From: Whitmania pigra
Taxonomy: Eukaryota > Annelida > Clitellata > Hirudinida > Haemopidae
Direction of reading: 5' to 3'
DNA length: 64,000 nucleotides
Assembly (NCBI GenBank): GCA_021613335.1
Contig: JAJTWR010000021.1
Location: forward strand, 1,861,001 to 1,925,000
In this document: positions 43,330 to 54,048 of the stretch, piece by piece
Numbering within the stretch: the first letter of the stretch is position 1
Layout of the letters: the number at the start of each line of letters is the position of its first letter
Made by a program: the position numbers and the translations under genes
Notes under the pieces: generated by a model
What the model saw: only the letters and a program-made list of their open reading frames with translations
What the model was told of the DNA's origin: nothing
Databases searched by the model: none

Positions 43330-43610
43330 ATTTTTTCTAGCGAGCGAGCTGAGGAGCGGTCGATTTGTTTTTCGTGCGTATTTAATACATGTTAATTTCG
43401 TCGGAAAGCGTCGAATTTCTCCGAATTAAGCTTGTTCGTGTCCCTACCTTTTGTTCTGTCTGAAGGTGAAATCATTTTACAGTTTTGTAAAACAAAAGGG
43501 GAAAATTGAAGTTCTGCGACCTAAAATCATTCCGTATCGTCGTGTCTGTTGACTTTCGTTTACGGACCCGCAGTCTTCTCGTATCTTCATATACGACCTC
43601 CTTCACTGTT

Positions 43611-45085
43611 ATGGATATGTCTAACTCGGACAATAACATCATTAAAACACTTCGCTCAAGACAAATATTGAAGCATGATTTCTCTAGAGAAAATGTCGTC
43701 GTATCTCACGAAACCGAGTCAGATAAAGACACAAGAAATGAGGAAAAGGTAGAAACGTGCGTTTTCTGTGGGGCTTCCTTCAAATCAGTAAAAGGTCTCA
43801 GAATACATCAGAACCATGCTCATCCAGAGGAATACCATAAAGAAAGAGCAGGTAAGAGCTATTCAAAATGTGTTTGGCCAGAGGAAGAATCCACCATGTT
43901 AGCCAGAACTGAAATTGAACTGAAAAGTAAAAGAATCAGAAACATCAATGTGGAGGCTCAAAAAATTTTTCCACACCGGTCGCTAAATGCCATCAGGTCT
44001 CACAGGCGACAACCATCTTACAGGAGCATATTGCAGAAGTGCCAGGATAGGATTGAAGCTGGGGGCTCGGGTTATCAATCTGGAGATACATCCAACCATG
44101 TGGTAGGAAACACTTTGGATCCCTCAAGAGTGGACGGCCTTTGGACTGACATAGCCAACGCCGAGTGGATGCTGAATTCATTGGAGAAGAAGAGAATCAA
44201 CCTCGCCCTTCACAGATATTTACCAAATGTTCCAGTTGAGACAATAAGAAAGATAAGGAACAAGCCAGGATATCGCAAATTTCTAAACAACTTCATTCAA
44301 AAAACAACAAGCTCCGTTAAACCAACGAAATATGCCGTGGATCCTACTCTCGTAGCTTTTCCAGTCGATACAATTGTGGACAGCGAGATTAAGTTAAAGC
44401 AATTTATACTCTCAAATTATAAATACTTAAAAATGCCATGCGAGAAACTCTCTGAGGTGTTGAGCCAAGTTGATGATGTTGACTCAAAGCGCCGGTTAAT
44501 AGACAAAGAATACATGCGTTGGATGGAAAGTTGCGAAACGGACCGTGAGAGGACGGGGGCTGGTAGTCTCGGTAGACAGGCTTCGAACGTGATACCTACT
44601 TCTGGGGTGAGATCGGATCACAGCAAGACAGGAAACCAGGTTAGGCAATTTCTTACAACAAAGATTCGACCATCAAAGAAAGAGTCAAAACGGAATGGCA
44701 GAAAAAAGCAAAGGAAGAAAGTCCAAAGATTACTCAGAAAGAACCTTTCCTCGGGAGCACGTTCGATTTTAAATGAAGAATATGACAAAGAATCAAAACC
44801 CATGCCGCATGCAAAGTTGCTACAATTTTGGGAACCGGTATTCTCAAAAAAATCGATTAGAGACGATAGACCAGTAGTATCAGTCTGCGGGCTTTGTTGT
44901 GATCTTGAAGCTCCCATCAGCTGCGGGGAAGTGAAAACGGCGCTGCGAGGTCTTAAAGATGGTGCCCCTGGCCTGGATGGAATGAAAAAGAAGCACTTGG
45001 ATGGCATCAAACCGATCGATTATGCCGTACACATGTCCCTCTGGTTACTGACTGGCTTGCCACCTTCACTTTTCAAGATTGGTGT
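43611..45085 (+). pseudogene. R2-clade copy C, N-terminal ORF part
   Basis: ATG at 43611 or 43617 (the latter aligns with copy B). C2H2 finger (CVFCGASFKSVKGLRIHQNH), Myb-like segments (VWPEEESTMLARTE; LWTDIANAEWML) and the beginning of RT (GAPGLDGMKKKHL) are intact. The frame runs off through the deletion and ends at 45158. Confidence 0.85.
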
Positions 45086-45103
45086 CGTCAGATTGGTGTC
45101 AAG

Positions 45104-46750
45104 ATTGGCCATTATCAACGAGGCAGAAAGCATTCCAGTCGGGCGATGGTCTGGCTGACAACATCTGGCTAGTAAAGTCGCTTATCACAAGAAGTAGACA
45201 AGAAAGGAAAAAAATAAACATGACATTTGTGGACGTATCGAAAGCATTCGATTCCGTTTCTCACGAATCGATTGTTAGAGCAGCCTCTCGACTCGGCGCA
45301 CCACCCTTGTTAACAAGATATCTATCGGAGTTGTACAGAAATTGCCAAGTTCATATTAGAATGGGAAAAGAGCTCAGCAGAGTCGGTAGGGGAGTTAGGC
45401 AAGGCGACCCCATGTCGCCGATGTTATTTAATGCGGTGATTGACATGGTAGTCAGTGATATTGATCGATCTATCGGTGTCACCGCAGAAAATGAATCAGC
45501 CGAGAAGTGCAACTACATCGCCTTTGCGGACGACCTCCTGTTACTGTCCAGCACAGATATTGGAATGAAGGTGATGTTGCAACAACTTGAGATTTCGATG
45601 GCCAAAGTTGGACTCACTATGAACCCAGCCAAGTGCGCTTCAATGAGAACTGAGGTCATCACGCGGAAAAGACAATGGATAGTGAACCCAGAACCGTACC
45701 TGAAACTGCAGGATAAGGACATCAAGGCACTCTCCGTAGTAGATACTTACAAGTACTTGGGGGTTCAGATTGGGCCTCGAATGCAATTTGCATCATTGGC
45801 CGACAGAATCCAAAAAGGCCTTCACTCGATTTCAAGGGCTCCTCTCGTGCCATGCCAGAGAGTATACATTTTACGGACCCATCTGCTCCCCAGTCTCGTT
45901 CATTTCCTCACCTTCGAAGCAATAAATCTTAAGTCGTTAAATTCTGCTGATGTTGCAATCAGAAAATCAGTACGAAAATGGCTGCGGTTACCGAAAGACA
46001 CTCCAAATGCGTTCTTGCATGCCCCGATCAAAATGGGAGGAATGGGTATTCTCCAACTGCGTTGCTGGATCCCGGAAATTAGAATCCGTAGAATGTCCAA
46101 GGTTCTACAACAGGCGAAAGCGAGTAATGACAGTTTCATGATGGAGGCTTTGGGCGGAAGTACGAGCGTTGCTAGCGAGGTCAAGAGGTTTGGAAGACCG
46201 AAGCAGAAAGACGAGCCGTGCGTCCCTCGTGGGCTTTCAACTGCAAGGAGGTTGTACCAAACCGTTGACGGTTACGGATTGATGAGATTTCCAGAAGCAG
46301 TGGTTCCTAACGAATGGTTGGTGGATGGAATCAGTAGGATTTCAGCCACCCAATACGTAAACTGTGTGAAAGTTCGTTCAGCGACGCTCTTCAATAGACT
46401 GCGGGCTTCGAGAAGGACACCACTGTCCAACACAGCTTGCGAGGCAGGTTGTGGTGAGATGGAGTCTCTCGCCCACATCGTCCAAAAGTGTCCGAGCACG
46501 GATGGCCCTCGCCATGCAAGGCACGACCTCATAGTGAAGATGCTAGAGATGGCGCTGACGAAAATGGGATATTCAGCAACGAGAGAGCCCCGAATACCAA
46601 CCGTCAAAGGGACGAAAATTCCCGACCTTTGCGCATGGAATGGTGAACGTTACATTGTGTGCGACGTTGCCGTGGTGTCGGACAACATGGATCTTGACAA
46701 AGTTCACCAATTCAAGACCAACAAATACAATATCACTGACGTTCATCGGT
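45104..46750 (+). pseudogene. R2-clade copy C, RT and endonuclease part
   Basis: Resumes in a second frame at STRQKAFQSGDGLADNIWLV. It contains TFVDVSKAFDSVSHES, GRGVRQGDPMSPMLFNAV, FADD, the CCHC (CEAGCGEMESLAHIVQKC) and the endonuclease core (KIPDLCAWN; VCDVAV). All catalytic residues are present; only the upstream deletion breaks the protein. Confidence 0.85.
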
Positions 46751-47627
46751 CATGGTTCGTACAGAAACTTGAAAACCAAAATTTAGGACTTTTTTAGGAC
46801 TTTTTAGGACCTTTTACTCCATTTTTTAGGACCAACGATAATATAAAAAAAAACGATATTTAGAATTTTATTATTCATTTTTGTATAAATTAGACATATA
46901 ACACAAGACAGTAACACGTTAAAGTTCATAATATCTATTTATTTAAATAAAAATCAATTTTCCAAGTCTTTCTCTAAAGTTTCAATTTCTTTCGCTTTTG
47001 CCTCGCTATCTTTCCTCAGGCTGTTTGCCTGGACCAAAAGATCCATGTTCCTGGTTCTAACACTTTCGTCCATTAATATTCGAAATTCTCTGTCCAACAT
47101 ATCCCTGTCATGTTTTAGAATCTTTAGCTTCTTCCTCAGCATGATCATGTCCTCTTCATCTACTTTTCGTTTTGAGATTACAGCTGCCTGTCGCTCTTCC
47201 TCATGTAAGGTATCCAAATAAAATTTATATCTTTGTCTTGATGCTTTGAAATGGCTTATGACACATTTATCTATCTTAAAATTGCCTATACCTCCAACAC
47301 TGTTAACATGGTCTTTAATCATCCTCCTTGCATTCAAGTTTTTCTCTTTTTGATTCTCACAAATCATACTTTTATTTATGGAGAAACCTCTTTCAACAGA
47401 TGCCTGACCATGACTTAAAGTTAGCAAAACTGTAACTACATCCCTCCATACCAATGCATAGTCGTCGCAACTGCCCATGTGCTCCCTGAAAAAAATATCA
47501 AGTCTTTGCTCTCTTTTATATGAGTTAAGAATTGTTCTTTCGAAATTTGCAAATTTTGAATATTCTTTCAGGTATCTATCACAGTCTGCTTCTTGGATGA
47601 TTGCTGCATCAACTAATATATTCGATT
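46751..47627 (-). mobile_element. hAT-like transposon fragment inserted in copy C
   Basis: Interrupts the retroelement between DVHR and RWMRQNN; removing it restores the conserved reading. Its left edge carries ATTTAGGACTTTTTTAGGAC repeats, echoed in direct orientation at 48109-48170. No clean 8-bp duplication is visible at its edges. Confidence 0.6.
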
Positions 47628-47628
47628 C
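46954..47628 (-). CDS. hAT-like C-terminal (dimerisation) region fragment
   Basis: Open frame of about 225 codons. VTVLLTLSHGQASVERGFSI, then NARRMIKDHV, resembles the C-terminal dimerisation region common to hAT transposases and their domesticated relatives. A coiled-coil tail follows. There is no DDE catalytic core or BED finger, so it is a fragment. The first few codons at the 5' end derive from the antisense of copy C. Assignment is by pattern only. Confidence 0.45.
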   Translation of the reverse strand, partial: ESNILVDAAIIQEADCDRYLKEYSKFANFERTILNSYKREQRLDIFFREHMGSCDDYALVWRDVVTVLLTLSHGQASVERGFSINKSMICENQKEKNLNARRMIKDHVNSVGGIGNFKIDKCVISHFKASRQRYKFYLDTLHEEERQAAVISKRKVDEEDMIMLRKKLKILKHDRDMLDREFRILMDESVRTRNMDLLVQANSLRKDSEAKAKEIETLEKDLEN

Positions 47629-47882
47629 GGTGGATGAGACAGAACAACCCAATACAAAACTCGGGTCAAATTCAGGCGATTTCCACTGCCTTCATCATCA
47701 ATTGGAGGGGCGCAGTCTCACTGGAGACGTGGAGCTCATGGAAAAAGATAGGCCTCTCAAAGCGGTTTTTGATGTGGAGTTCCTTAAGAACTTTGATGGA
47801 GACCCACAAAATTTGGAAGATTTTCAGAATGAACGCCTGGAGAGAAAGAAGAAAGAGAAGGCCAAGGAGAATATTCATGTGA
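47628..47882 (+). pseudogene. R2-clade copy C, C-terminal tail
   Basis: RWMRQNNPIQ, then FIINWRGAVSLETWSSWKKI, matching copy B's tail at 41398-41688; separated from the rest by the hAT-like insertion. Confidence 0.8.
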
Positions 47883-48044
47883 CAAAAACCCATATCAAAA
47901 CTCATTTACTTATTGTTTCAGGTTAATTACTATAGTCCTTGGGTTTTCCCGGGCCCGTTTGAGGACTTTAAAAACATTGTTGAGGTTTTTTAATACGCGC
48001 TGGTGATTTTTCGGATGTCAATCTGGGCTCAATAAAATCTTGAA

Positions 48045-48394
48045 CAATAATAATAATAATAATATAATAATAATAATAATAATTTTTTTATTTTTTGGGA
48101 TCTCTTTCACTTTTTTAGGACTTTTTAGTAATAAAAACCCGAATTTCGGAAATTTAGGACTTTTTAGGACCTGTACGAACCAAGAGCAAAAGAGAGCTGT
48201 ATACCATGCCACAGCTCGGACTGAAGTTAATTTTTTTATTTATTTTGTTGGTTGGTTGTCAATTTTTTTCTGTATAGCAAATGCTTGCATAAATTCCTAA
48301 GAGTTTTATTATCTCAAACCCTGCATAAGGCACTGATATAACACCTATCAAAACTTTTAAATAATTAATAGTCAATCTGCATCTCCAAATCATT
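48045..48394. other. Short (AAT)n and spacer to MTCH 3' end
   Basis: (AAT)n at 48045-48081, TTTAGGAC repeats at 48109-48170 and the 12-bp CTGTACGAACCA at 48171-48182, inverted relative to 46753-46764. No gene. Confidence 0.6.
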
Positions 48395-50961
48395 TTATTT
48401 CTGATGCTCAATAGGCATTACAATACCAGATGTATAAATCCTAGGTCCCATATATTTCCTAAAGAACAGAAATAAGCCTCTGTTTTTCTGACTCTGAAAA
48501 GCAAAAGTACATTTTTAAAGGCAGATTCAAAATTTAGTCATGATTAAATGACCATCACTATTGCATGATTGAGAAAGGCTGACATGCTAACCTTGCCTCT
48601 CAAATGTTGCAAGCAGGCCAACCAGCTGTCATAGCTGGGCATGTTTTGCAGAGAAACAGCTTCCAGCCTGATTAAAAATATATTTATATGTTCTAATGAG
48701 TAACTCAATGAAAACCACATTCTAGAGTCATTCAATAGTTTTATTGCCATAGTTTTCTGACATTATATTAGCTGTTTGTGGATTAATTTATGGACACAAG
48801 GTAATCTTTATCTACAAATTCAACTCACTTGGAAGGGCTAACTGCCATCACAACAGAAGTAAGAGTGATAGGATATACTAAATGGCATGCTATGATCTGC
48901 AAAATCAATGTATTAATTTACTTTAATTTACCAGTAGTGTTAAGTACCAGTGTTGTTCATGGAAAGGGTCAATAAATTAATTTAAGTCTTGCAACATCCT
49001 TTGGCTATGCATCAACTTGAAAAGTAATGCCACACAGGTAATTTTATTTAATTTTGAAGTTGCCTGTATTGGGATTGATCTAGAGCTGCACAATGATAAT
49101 GAACAAAAGCTATGGTTCCTCAACAAAAAAAACCCACCAGGGACATCAAGTCAAAGCCTCTCTCAACGTCCTGTAATAAAAAATATGTGGGCATATGATG
49201 GGTTGTCTAGTAAAATAAATTAACTAAATTACGTAATTACATCATTAGTCTGGCGCTTGACTTTAACAAAGATGGAATACAAAGCATATTCAAGGAAGTT
49301 GGTAATCCCTATCACCAGAGCTTGAGAAACCAGCCTTGGCACAAGACCCCTAAAGTCAATTTTAAATAATCCAAAATAAAAAAAATTAAACTATAAACTA
49401 GGTGCAAAGTTATAGCTAACGCAAAAAATCCAAGAATTCCCTCATTCTTCCAAATGTCAGGAACTGCAGAGAAAATTGATCTGAAATCAAATGAAAATTT
49501 CAATATTTCAGAATTATTAAAAAAATCAAACAAAACATTTACGAGAAGCGAGTCTCCCTGCCAACAAATTGAGCTAGGGATCTGAGATAAATCACTGAAA
49601 AAAATTATTTTAAATCATTATAAAAATTCAATAGAAAAGATAAGAAAGAGCATTACCGCGAAAAGGCTGGCTGCAAATTATACCGACACAAAAAGTGATA
49701 GTCTCAAAAGCAGTCTAAACAATAATTAAGTAAAGGAAATTTGTTTTAATTAATTAAAAACTGAAGTCTCACATATTTGACAACTTCTGAAAAGCCAAGA
49801 ACATCATCAATATTAGGAGCTTCCTCAAAGTCCTTATGAGATTTCTGGAAAAGATAAGATAAGAAAGAGCATTACCGCGAAAAGGCTGGCTGCAAATTAT
49901 ACCGACACAAAAAGTGATAGTCTCAAAAGCAGTCTAAGTAAAATAATTAAGTAATGGAAATCTGTTTTAATTAATTCAAAACTGAAGTCTCACATCTCTG
50001 ACAACTATTGAAACGTCATCAACATCATCAATATTAGGAGCTTCCTCAAAGTCCTTATGAGATTTCTGGAAAAGATAAGATAAGAAAGAGCATTACCGCG
50101 AAAACGCTGGCTGCAAATTATACCAACACAAAAAGTGATAGTCTCAAAAGCAGTCTAAGTAAAATAATTAAGTAATGGAAATTTGTTTTAATTAATTCAA
50201 AACTGAAGTCTCACATCTCTGACAACTGTTGAAGTGTCATCAACATCATCAATATTAGGAGCTTCCTCAAAGTCCTTCTGAGATTTGTAGAACTTTAAAA
50301 ATATCTAAAAATTGGCAACAAAATAAATCAACAATTTACTAATGTTCTAATTGTGCAAATAATAAAAATATTTAAAACCAACTGTCTCAAGTAAATGAAT
50401 GACACTGTTTTTAACAACAAATTCAGTCCACATGTAACCAAATCCTCGATACATGCCAAAAAATCCATCCGTTCGATAAATGTGTTCAACTACAAATATT
50501 ATGTCAGTAGTGTTAAATAAATCCACATCTAACATAAATAATTGGCAGCATTAAATTTATTAATTTAATGATGACATACCGTGTCCGAAAACATTTGGAT
50601 ACATGTAGGATCGGTTTCCTAAAAAAGTTGACAGTCTGGGCTGGAGGGGTTCATGACCAAGCTAAAGATAGCAATATCGTTAGTCACTGTACACATTATT
50701 AACAGTTTGAAAATAAAATGCAAACACAAATCGAATTAACTAAACCTATCTAATATAACTATGTAACGATGCTTTCTACTCAAATCTAAACTGAAAGCTT
50801 AAGCTTTTCGCTATCGGTTTATTAGAGCTTCTACAATTTCGAGGTTTGAAAGGTTGACTCGAGGTTACCGACTTGAATGAGAACTTTGGCATAATCAACA
50901 GGATAACAGAGCGTTTTTAGACCAATGGTAACAGCCACATCTAAAACATAAGACAACATTT
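48395..50961 (-). CDS. MTCH2: Mitochondrial carrier homologue (MTCH1/MTCH2-like)
   Basis: Eleven exons with matching phases: 50869-50961, 50580-50661, 50383-50489, 50215-50304, 50097-50154, 49543-49594, 49421-49480, 49241-49349, 48829-48896, 48592-48667 and 48395-48493; stop TAA at 48395-48397. They give 297 residues (human MTCH2: 303). Recognisable carrier segments: IGLKTLCYPVDYAKVL; VEHIYRTDGFFGMYRGFG; ITFCVGIICSQPFRVISLRS; IWKNEGILGFFAGLVPRL; IIACHLVYPITLTSVVMAV; LFLFFRKYMGP. MTCH2 is an outer-membrane carrier-fold protein acting as an insertase and tBID receptor (family knowledge). I used the third copy of the duplicated exons; exons at 49657-49714 and 49876-49933 are alternatives. The residues before LGHEP differ from the family pattern, so the first donor (TCG|GTAACC) is uncertain. 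Confidence 0.85.
49657..49844 (-). CDS. MTCH duplicated exon cassette, copy a
   Basis: Exon 49773-49844 (72 nt; KSHKDFEEAPNIDDVLGFSE) plus exon 49657-49714 (58 nt; TAFETITFCVGIICSQPFR). Most diverged in the first exon, but keeps Pro in SQPFR. Confidence 0.75.
49876..50065 (-). CDS. MTCH duplicated exon cassette, copy b
   Basis: Exon 49994-50065 (72 nt; ends VDDVSIVVRD) plus exon 49876-49933 (58 nt, SQPFR retained). Splice sites CAG and GTGAGA, then TAG and GTAATG, are intact. Confidence 0.75.
50097..50304 (-). CDS. MTCH duplicated exon cassette, copy c
   Basis: Exon 50215-50304 (90 nt, starts IFLKFYKSQKDFEEA) plus exon 50097-50154 (58 nt). The first exon has an 18-nt 5' extension relative to copies a and b, and the second has SQRFR, a Pro-to-Arg change in a carrier-family conserved position. 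Confidence 0.75.
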
Positions 50962-51185
50962 TATCTCAAACACAACTACGTGACAGCAACCAAAATCCGC
51001 TTGTACGATAACACCACGATTTCCGCACAAGTTGCAAATAACCAGAATAGGTAAAAAAGTAATGTTTACATAGCTAGATGATTAGGACGGTGCTCCCCCA
51101 GAATAGGAATGTCTAGGTGCATTAAATATTAATTTATGAACTTTTAATAATTTTTGTTCTAAAGCAAAATTGATATATTACTAAA
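50962..51185. promoter_or_regulatory. Upstream region of MTCH, likely promoter
   Basis: Sequence immediately 5' of the MTCH start on the minus strand. No TATA box recognised. Function is inferred from position only. Confidence 0.3.
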
Positions 51186-51609
51186 CTTAACTAATTTAGT
51201 TTTAAATTTAACTAAAGTTTAAATTTTAGTTTTAAATTTAACTAAAGTTTAAATTTTAGTTTTAAATTTAACTAAAGTTTAAATTTTAGTTTTAAATTTA
51301 ACTAAAGTTTAAATTTTAGTTTTAAATTTAACTAAAGTTTAAATTTTAGTTTTAAATTTAACTAAAGTTTAAATTTTAGTTTTAAATTTAACTAAAGTTT
51401 AAATTTTAGTTTTAAATTTAACTAAAGTTTAAATTTTAGTTTTAAATTTAACTAAAATTTAAATTTTAGTTTTAAATTTAACTAAAGTTTAAATTTTAGT
51501 TTTAAATTTAACTAAAGTTTAAATTTTAGTTTTAAATTTAACTAAAGTTTAAATTTTAGTTTTAAATTTAACTAAAGTTTAAATTTTAGTTTTAAATTTA
51601 ACTAAAGTT
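51186..51609. repeat. 30-bp tandem satellite
   Basis: About 14 copies of a 30-bp unit containing AACTAAAGTTTAAATTTTAG. Copies are virtually identical, with one visible substitution (AAAATTT near 51453). Confidence 0.97.
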
Positions 51610-51624
51610 TTTTATTTGCTTGTT

Positions 51625-51830
51625 GACACCCCAGCAAGCACAAGAAATCGGAAATCCCACGCGGGAAAAAAAGCGGGGTTTGGCCTCGGGCACCAGTCGG
51701 GTCCCACTCTAGTAGCCCGCTGGTTTGTGTCAGTGGGCACCACACGAGCCCCGCACTAGTTGCCCGGCATCATTAAGCACGGGTTGCCCAGCCCAATCCC
51801 TACATCATTAATGACGAGTTTCCCAACAAT
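51625..51830. other. GC-rich island, unclassified
   Basis: About 200 bp much richer in G and C than its surroundings, with related phrases (AGTAGCCCGC, AGTTGCCCGG, GGGTTGCCCAG and CATCATTAA twice). No ORF. Could be a SINE-like repeat or transferred fragment. Confidence 0.5.
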
Positions 51831-51886
51831 ATGTGTAAGGCTGAAGAATACAAATTTTTGGATTACATCAAGTTTATTGAACAAAT

Positions 51887-53140
51887 TCAGCTGTTATTAA
51901 TTAAATTAATTTTTTTCCGACTGCCAGCTCCTCTGTCTCTGGCATTTCCAAACCACTTGCGAAGTTCCAACTCACAATCTTGGCTGGTTGCAGCTGAAGT
52001 TCTTGGGTTCCTTTGTACTACCCCTAAAATTTTCCAGATGAAAAGATTAATAAAACTGCTAATCTTATTATTACTCTATAATTAAGTTAAATTAAAATTC
52101 AATTTATAGTAGCATCAAACCAAAGTGTTAATCAACAAAGTTACAAAAAGAAAACCAGTTGACTAACCAAACACAACATTAAACATTTCGGCTTGTCCAA
52201 AAGCTTTTTTGCCATGCTGTCCCGACAAATTGCACTTTCGACTCATTTCATCTGTCAGCAAATGCTTCATAAGCCTCCAGATGGTGGTCTCAATGTTATG
52301 CCCTCCATTGGATACCAGAGCAGAAATCTGAATTGAGAATTAGAGTCATTAAACTAATTTTTAAAATGTTGATTTTATACCAACCAATTGGTTTTTAATT
52401 CCAACATCCTTTAAAAGGTCTTCAATGCTTGCAAATTCGCAATCACTCCGAATTGGCAAACTAATTCCTTCCGGAATTTCAGCATTAGTAACCATGTTGT
52501 TTTGCAAGCTCTTTGCAATCATATCAAGAGATCTCTTAATCATCTCCGTATTTGCTATTAAGAGCCTAATAGCTTTATCCAAATCTGTTTTGAAGCAATA
52601 TATCAAGAATGAATATGAATTTAATTGTCAATAACAATTATCATAACAAGTCTAGCTCACCAAGGGTGCTAGATGTTAATACTTGGGGAGAGGGATGAGG
52701 TAATTCTGAGTGATGTGATTGAGGTGACTGAGATCAAAATGAAGGAGAATGGTGGACCTGAAACACTTTTTTTGAAGGAGGAATTGGCTTATTTATTTGG
52801 ACATCCTTTGGTTTTCTGAATAATTTAAACTTGCAATTAGCTAACCAGATAACATATAACAAGTTAAAAAACAAATTTTAAAACATATAATATTCGCAAT
52901 ATGTTCGAATGGTGATACCGCAGTTTCAATGAAACAACTTCTTCACCACTACTTGAATCTATCCTCCTTTTTGCTCTGTAAAAAATATTGTTAAAATAAA
53001 TCCAGTATTGCACACCGTTAGGAATATATCAGTCTTGTATATTTTCTTCTTTTTTTTCCAATGACATCAGTTTCAGAATCGATGTTCGATGTCTCCTCAG
53101 CCAATTTTGTCTTTGCTCTGGCATCCATAACATCATCTGA
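51887..53140 (-). pseudogene. DUF4806-type gene, possibly inactivated
   Basis: Exons inferred: about 53060-53130 (DVMDARAKTKLAEETSNID), about 52920-52975 (AKRRIDSSSGEEVVSLKL), 52661-52816, 52385-52584 (NTEMIKRSLDMIAKSLQNN, EIPEGISLPI), 52168-52327 (ALVSNGGHNIETTIWRLMKH, SGQHGKKAF) and 51887-52023 (VVQRNPRTS, RKWFGNARDR, stop at 51887-51889). The order and motifs (LP, GG...R.L, N.SG..GKKAF, W...A.DR) are those of animal DUF4806 proteins, whose function is unknown. The last four exons have agreeing phases. Exon 52661-52816 contains TGA at 52734-52736, and the exon at 53060-53130 lacks a usable donor. Either it is a decaying gene or the TGA is removed by splicing I cannot see. Confidence 0.6.
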
Positions 53141-53500
53141 ATCATGAAAAGCAATACAAATTTTGTTATATTATTACGTACGTTTGTTAATTAAAAACTA
53201 ATTGAATAACATTCTTGAAGTGGTTTTTTTAATTTACTTTTGGCAGTTTGTAAAAATATTTTAAAAAAATAAAAATTAAATTGTCATCTGAGTTCTTGTA
53301 TTACAATAAATGAACTCAGCCAATCTCCATCATCAATCATTTATTCAAAAGTATCCTTTCTGTATTTTTTAAAACAATCCGCACATTTTTAGCTCCAGCG
53401 GTTGATTTTTAATCGACTTTACAAAATACCCCTGAAAGGGGGCTAGAATAGGGGCAATTATCACACTCGTCATTTCAGAAGGCTATACAGTTGTTGCAAT
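53141..53500. other. No gene seen
   Basis: AT-rich spacer up to the first arm of the 46-bp inverted repeat. Confidence 0.5.
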
Positions 53501-53546
53501 TGATTAGCCTTTGATGAAATCAAAAGCTAATGGTGTTAGCACGGGG
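53501..53546. repeat. 46-bp inverted repeat, left arm
   Basis: Perfect reverse complement of 56571-56616. The arm can itself fold: AGCCTTTGAT pairs with ATCAAAAGCT around a GAA loop. Confidence 0.97.
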
Positions 53547-53758
53547 TTTATTAATGGAAACAACCATTCTGACGGGAAAGAGGATAGCTCCATGATTATT
53601 GTTGATGTAAGGCAGCGTTCATTTACTCAGAGGTAATCAAACATTTGCAGTAGAATTATTATAAGTTTTTGGTGTGAATTTAATTTCTAGAGTATAGTTT
53701 TAAATTAATTGGATTAAAAGCTTCTAACATGGCACTATAAATTTTACCGTCTTTGTAA

Positions 53759-54016
53759 TGTGGGACACTGAATTTCGCCCCATAACTTCACCAAGCTCCA
53801 ATCGCAAGAAATTATTAATTAAATTTTGTAAATTCATTACTAATAATATTCAACATCTTTGGCAATATAAAAATCAACCTCAGTGGTACTTCAGATCAAT
53901 AAAATAAGCGCTTCTCACTCCAAAATAACTCCTTGCCTCCTACCTCATTTGATTCTCTTCTAGCTGATCTCTTATCAGGCCTTTCTGCTTGGGCCTCATA
54001 TTATACTTCCGCAACA
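53759..54016 (+). repeat. 5' LTR of deleted CsRn1-type element
   Basis: 258 bp, begins TGTGGGACACTG, ends CCGCAACA. Confidence 0.93.
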
Positions 54017-54048
54017 AATTGGTGACCCCGCAAAAAGAGATTAGCAAC

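Larger units (their letters stand above)
43330..48044 (+). mobile_element. R2-clade non-LTR retrotransposon, copy C, deleted and interrupted
   Basis: 5' end aligns with copy B (AGCGAGCGAGCTGAGG). ORF from 43611 with the same domain order. A deletion of about 130-140 bp near 45080-45110 removes the start of the RT fingers and shifts the frame. A hAT-like fragment interrupts the C-terminal tail at 46751-47627. The 3' UTR keeps GTCCTTGGGTTTTCCCGGG and ends AATAAAATCTTGAAC, followed by (AAT)n at 48045-48081. Copy B and C proteins differ at many residues, so they are not a recent pair. Confidence 0.88.

Noticed and set aside
52762..52766. A 30-bp intron to remove the TGA in the DUF4806-type exon
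   Set aside because: Too short for a spliceosomal intron, and the protein frame continues through it unchanged.
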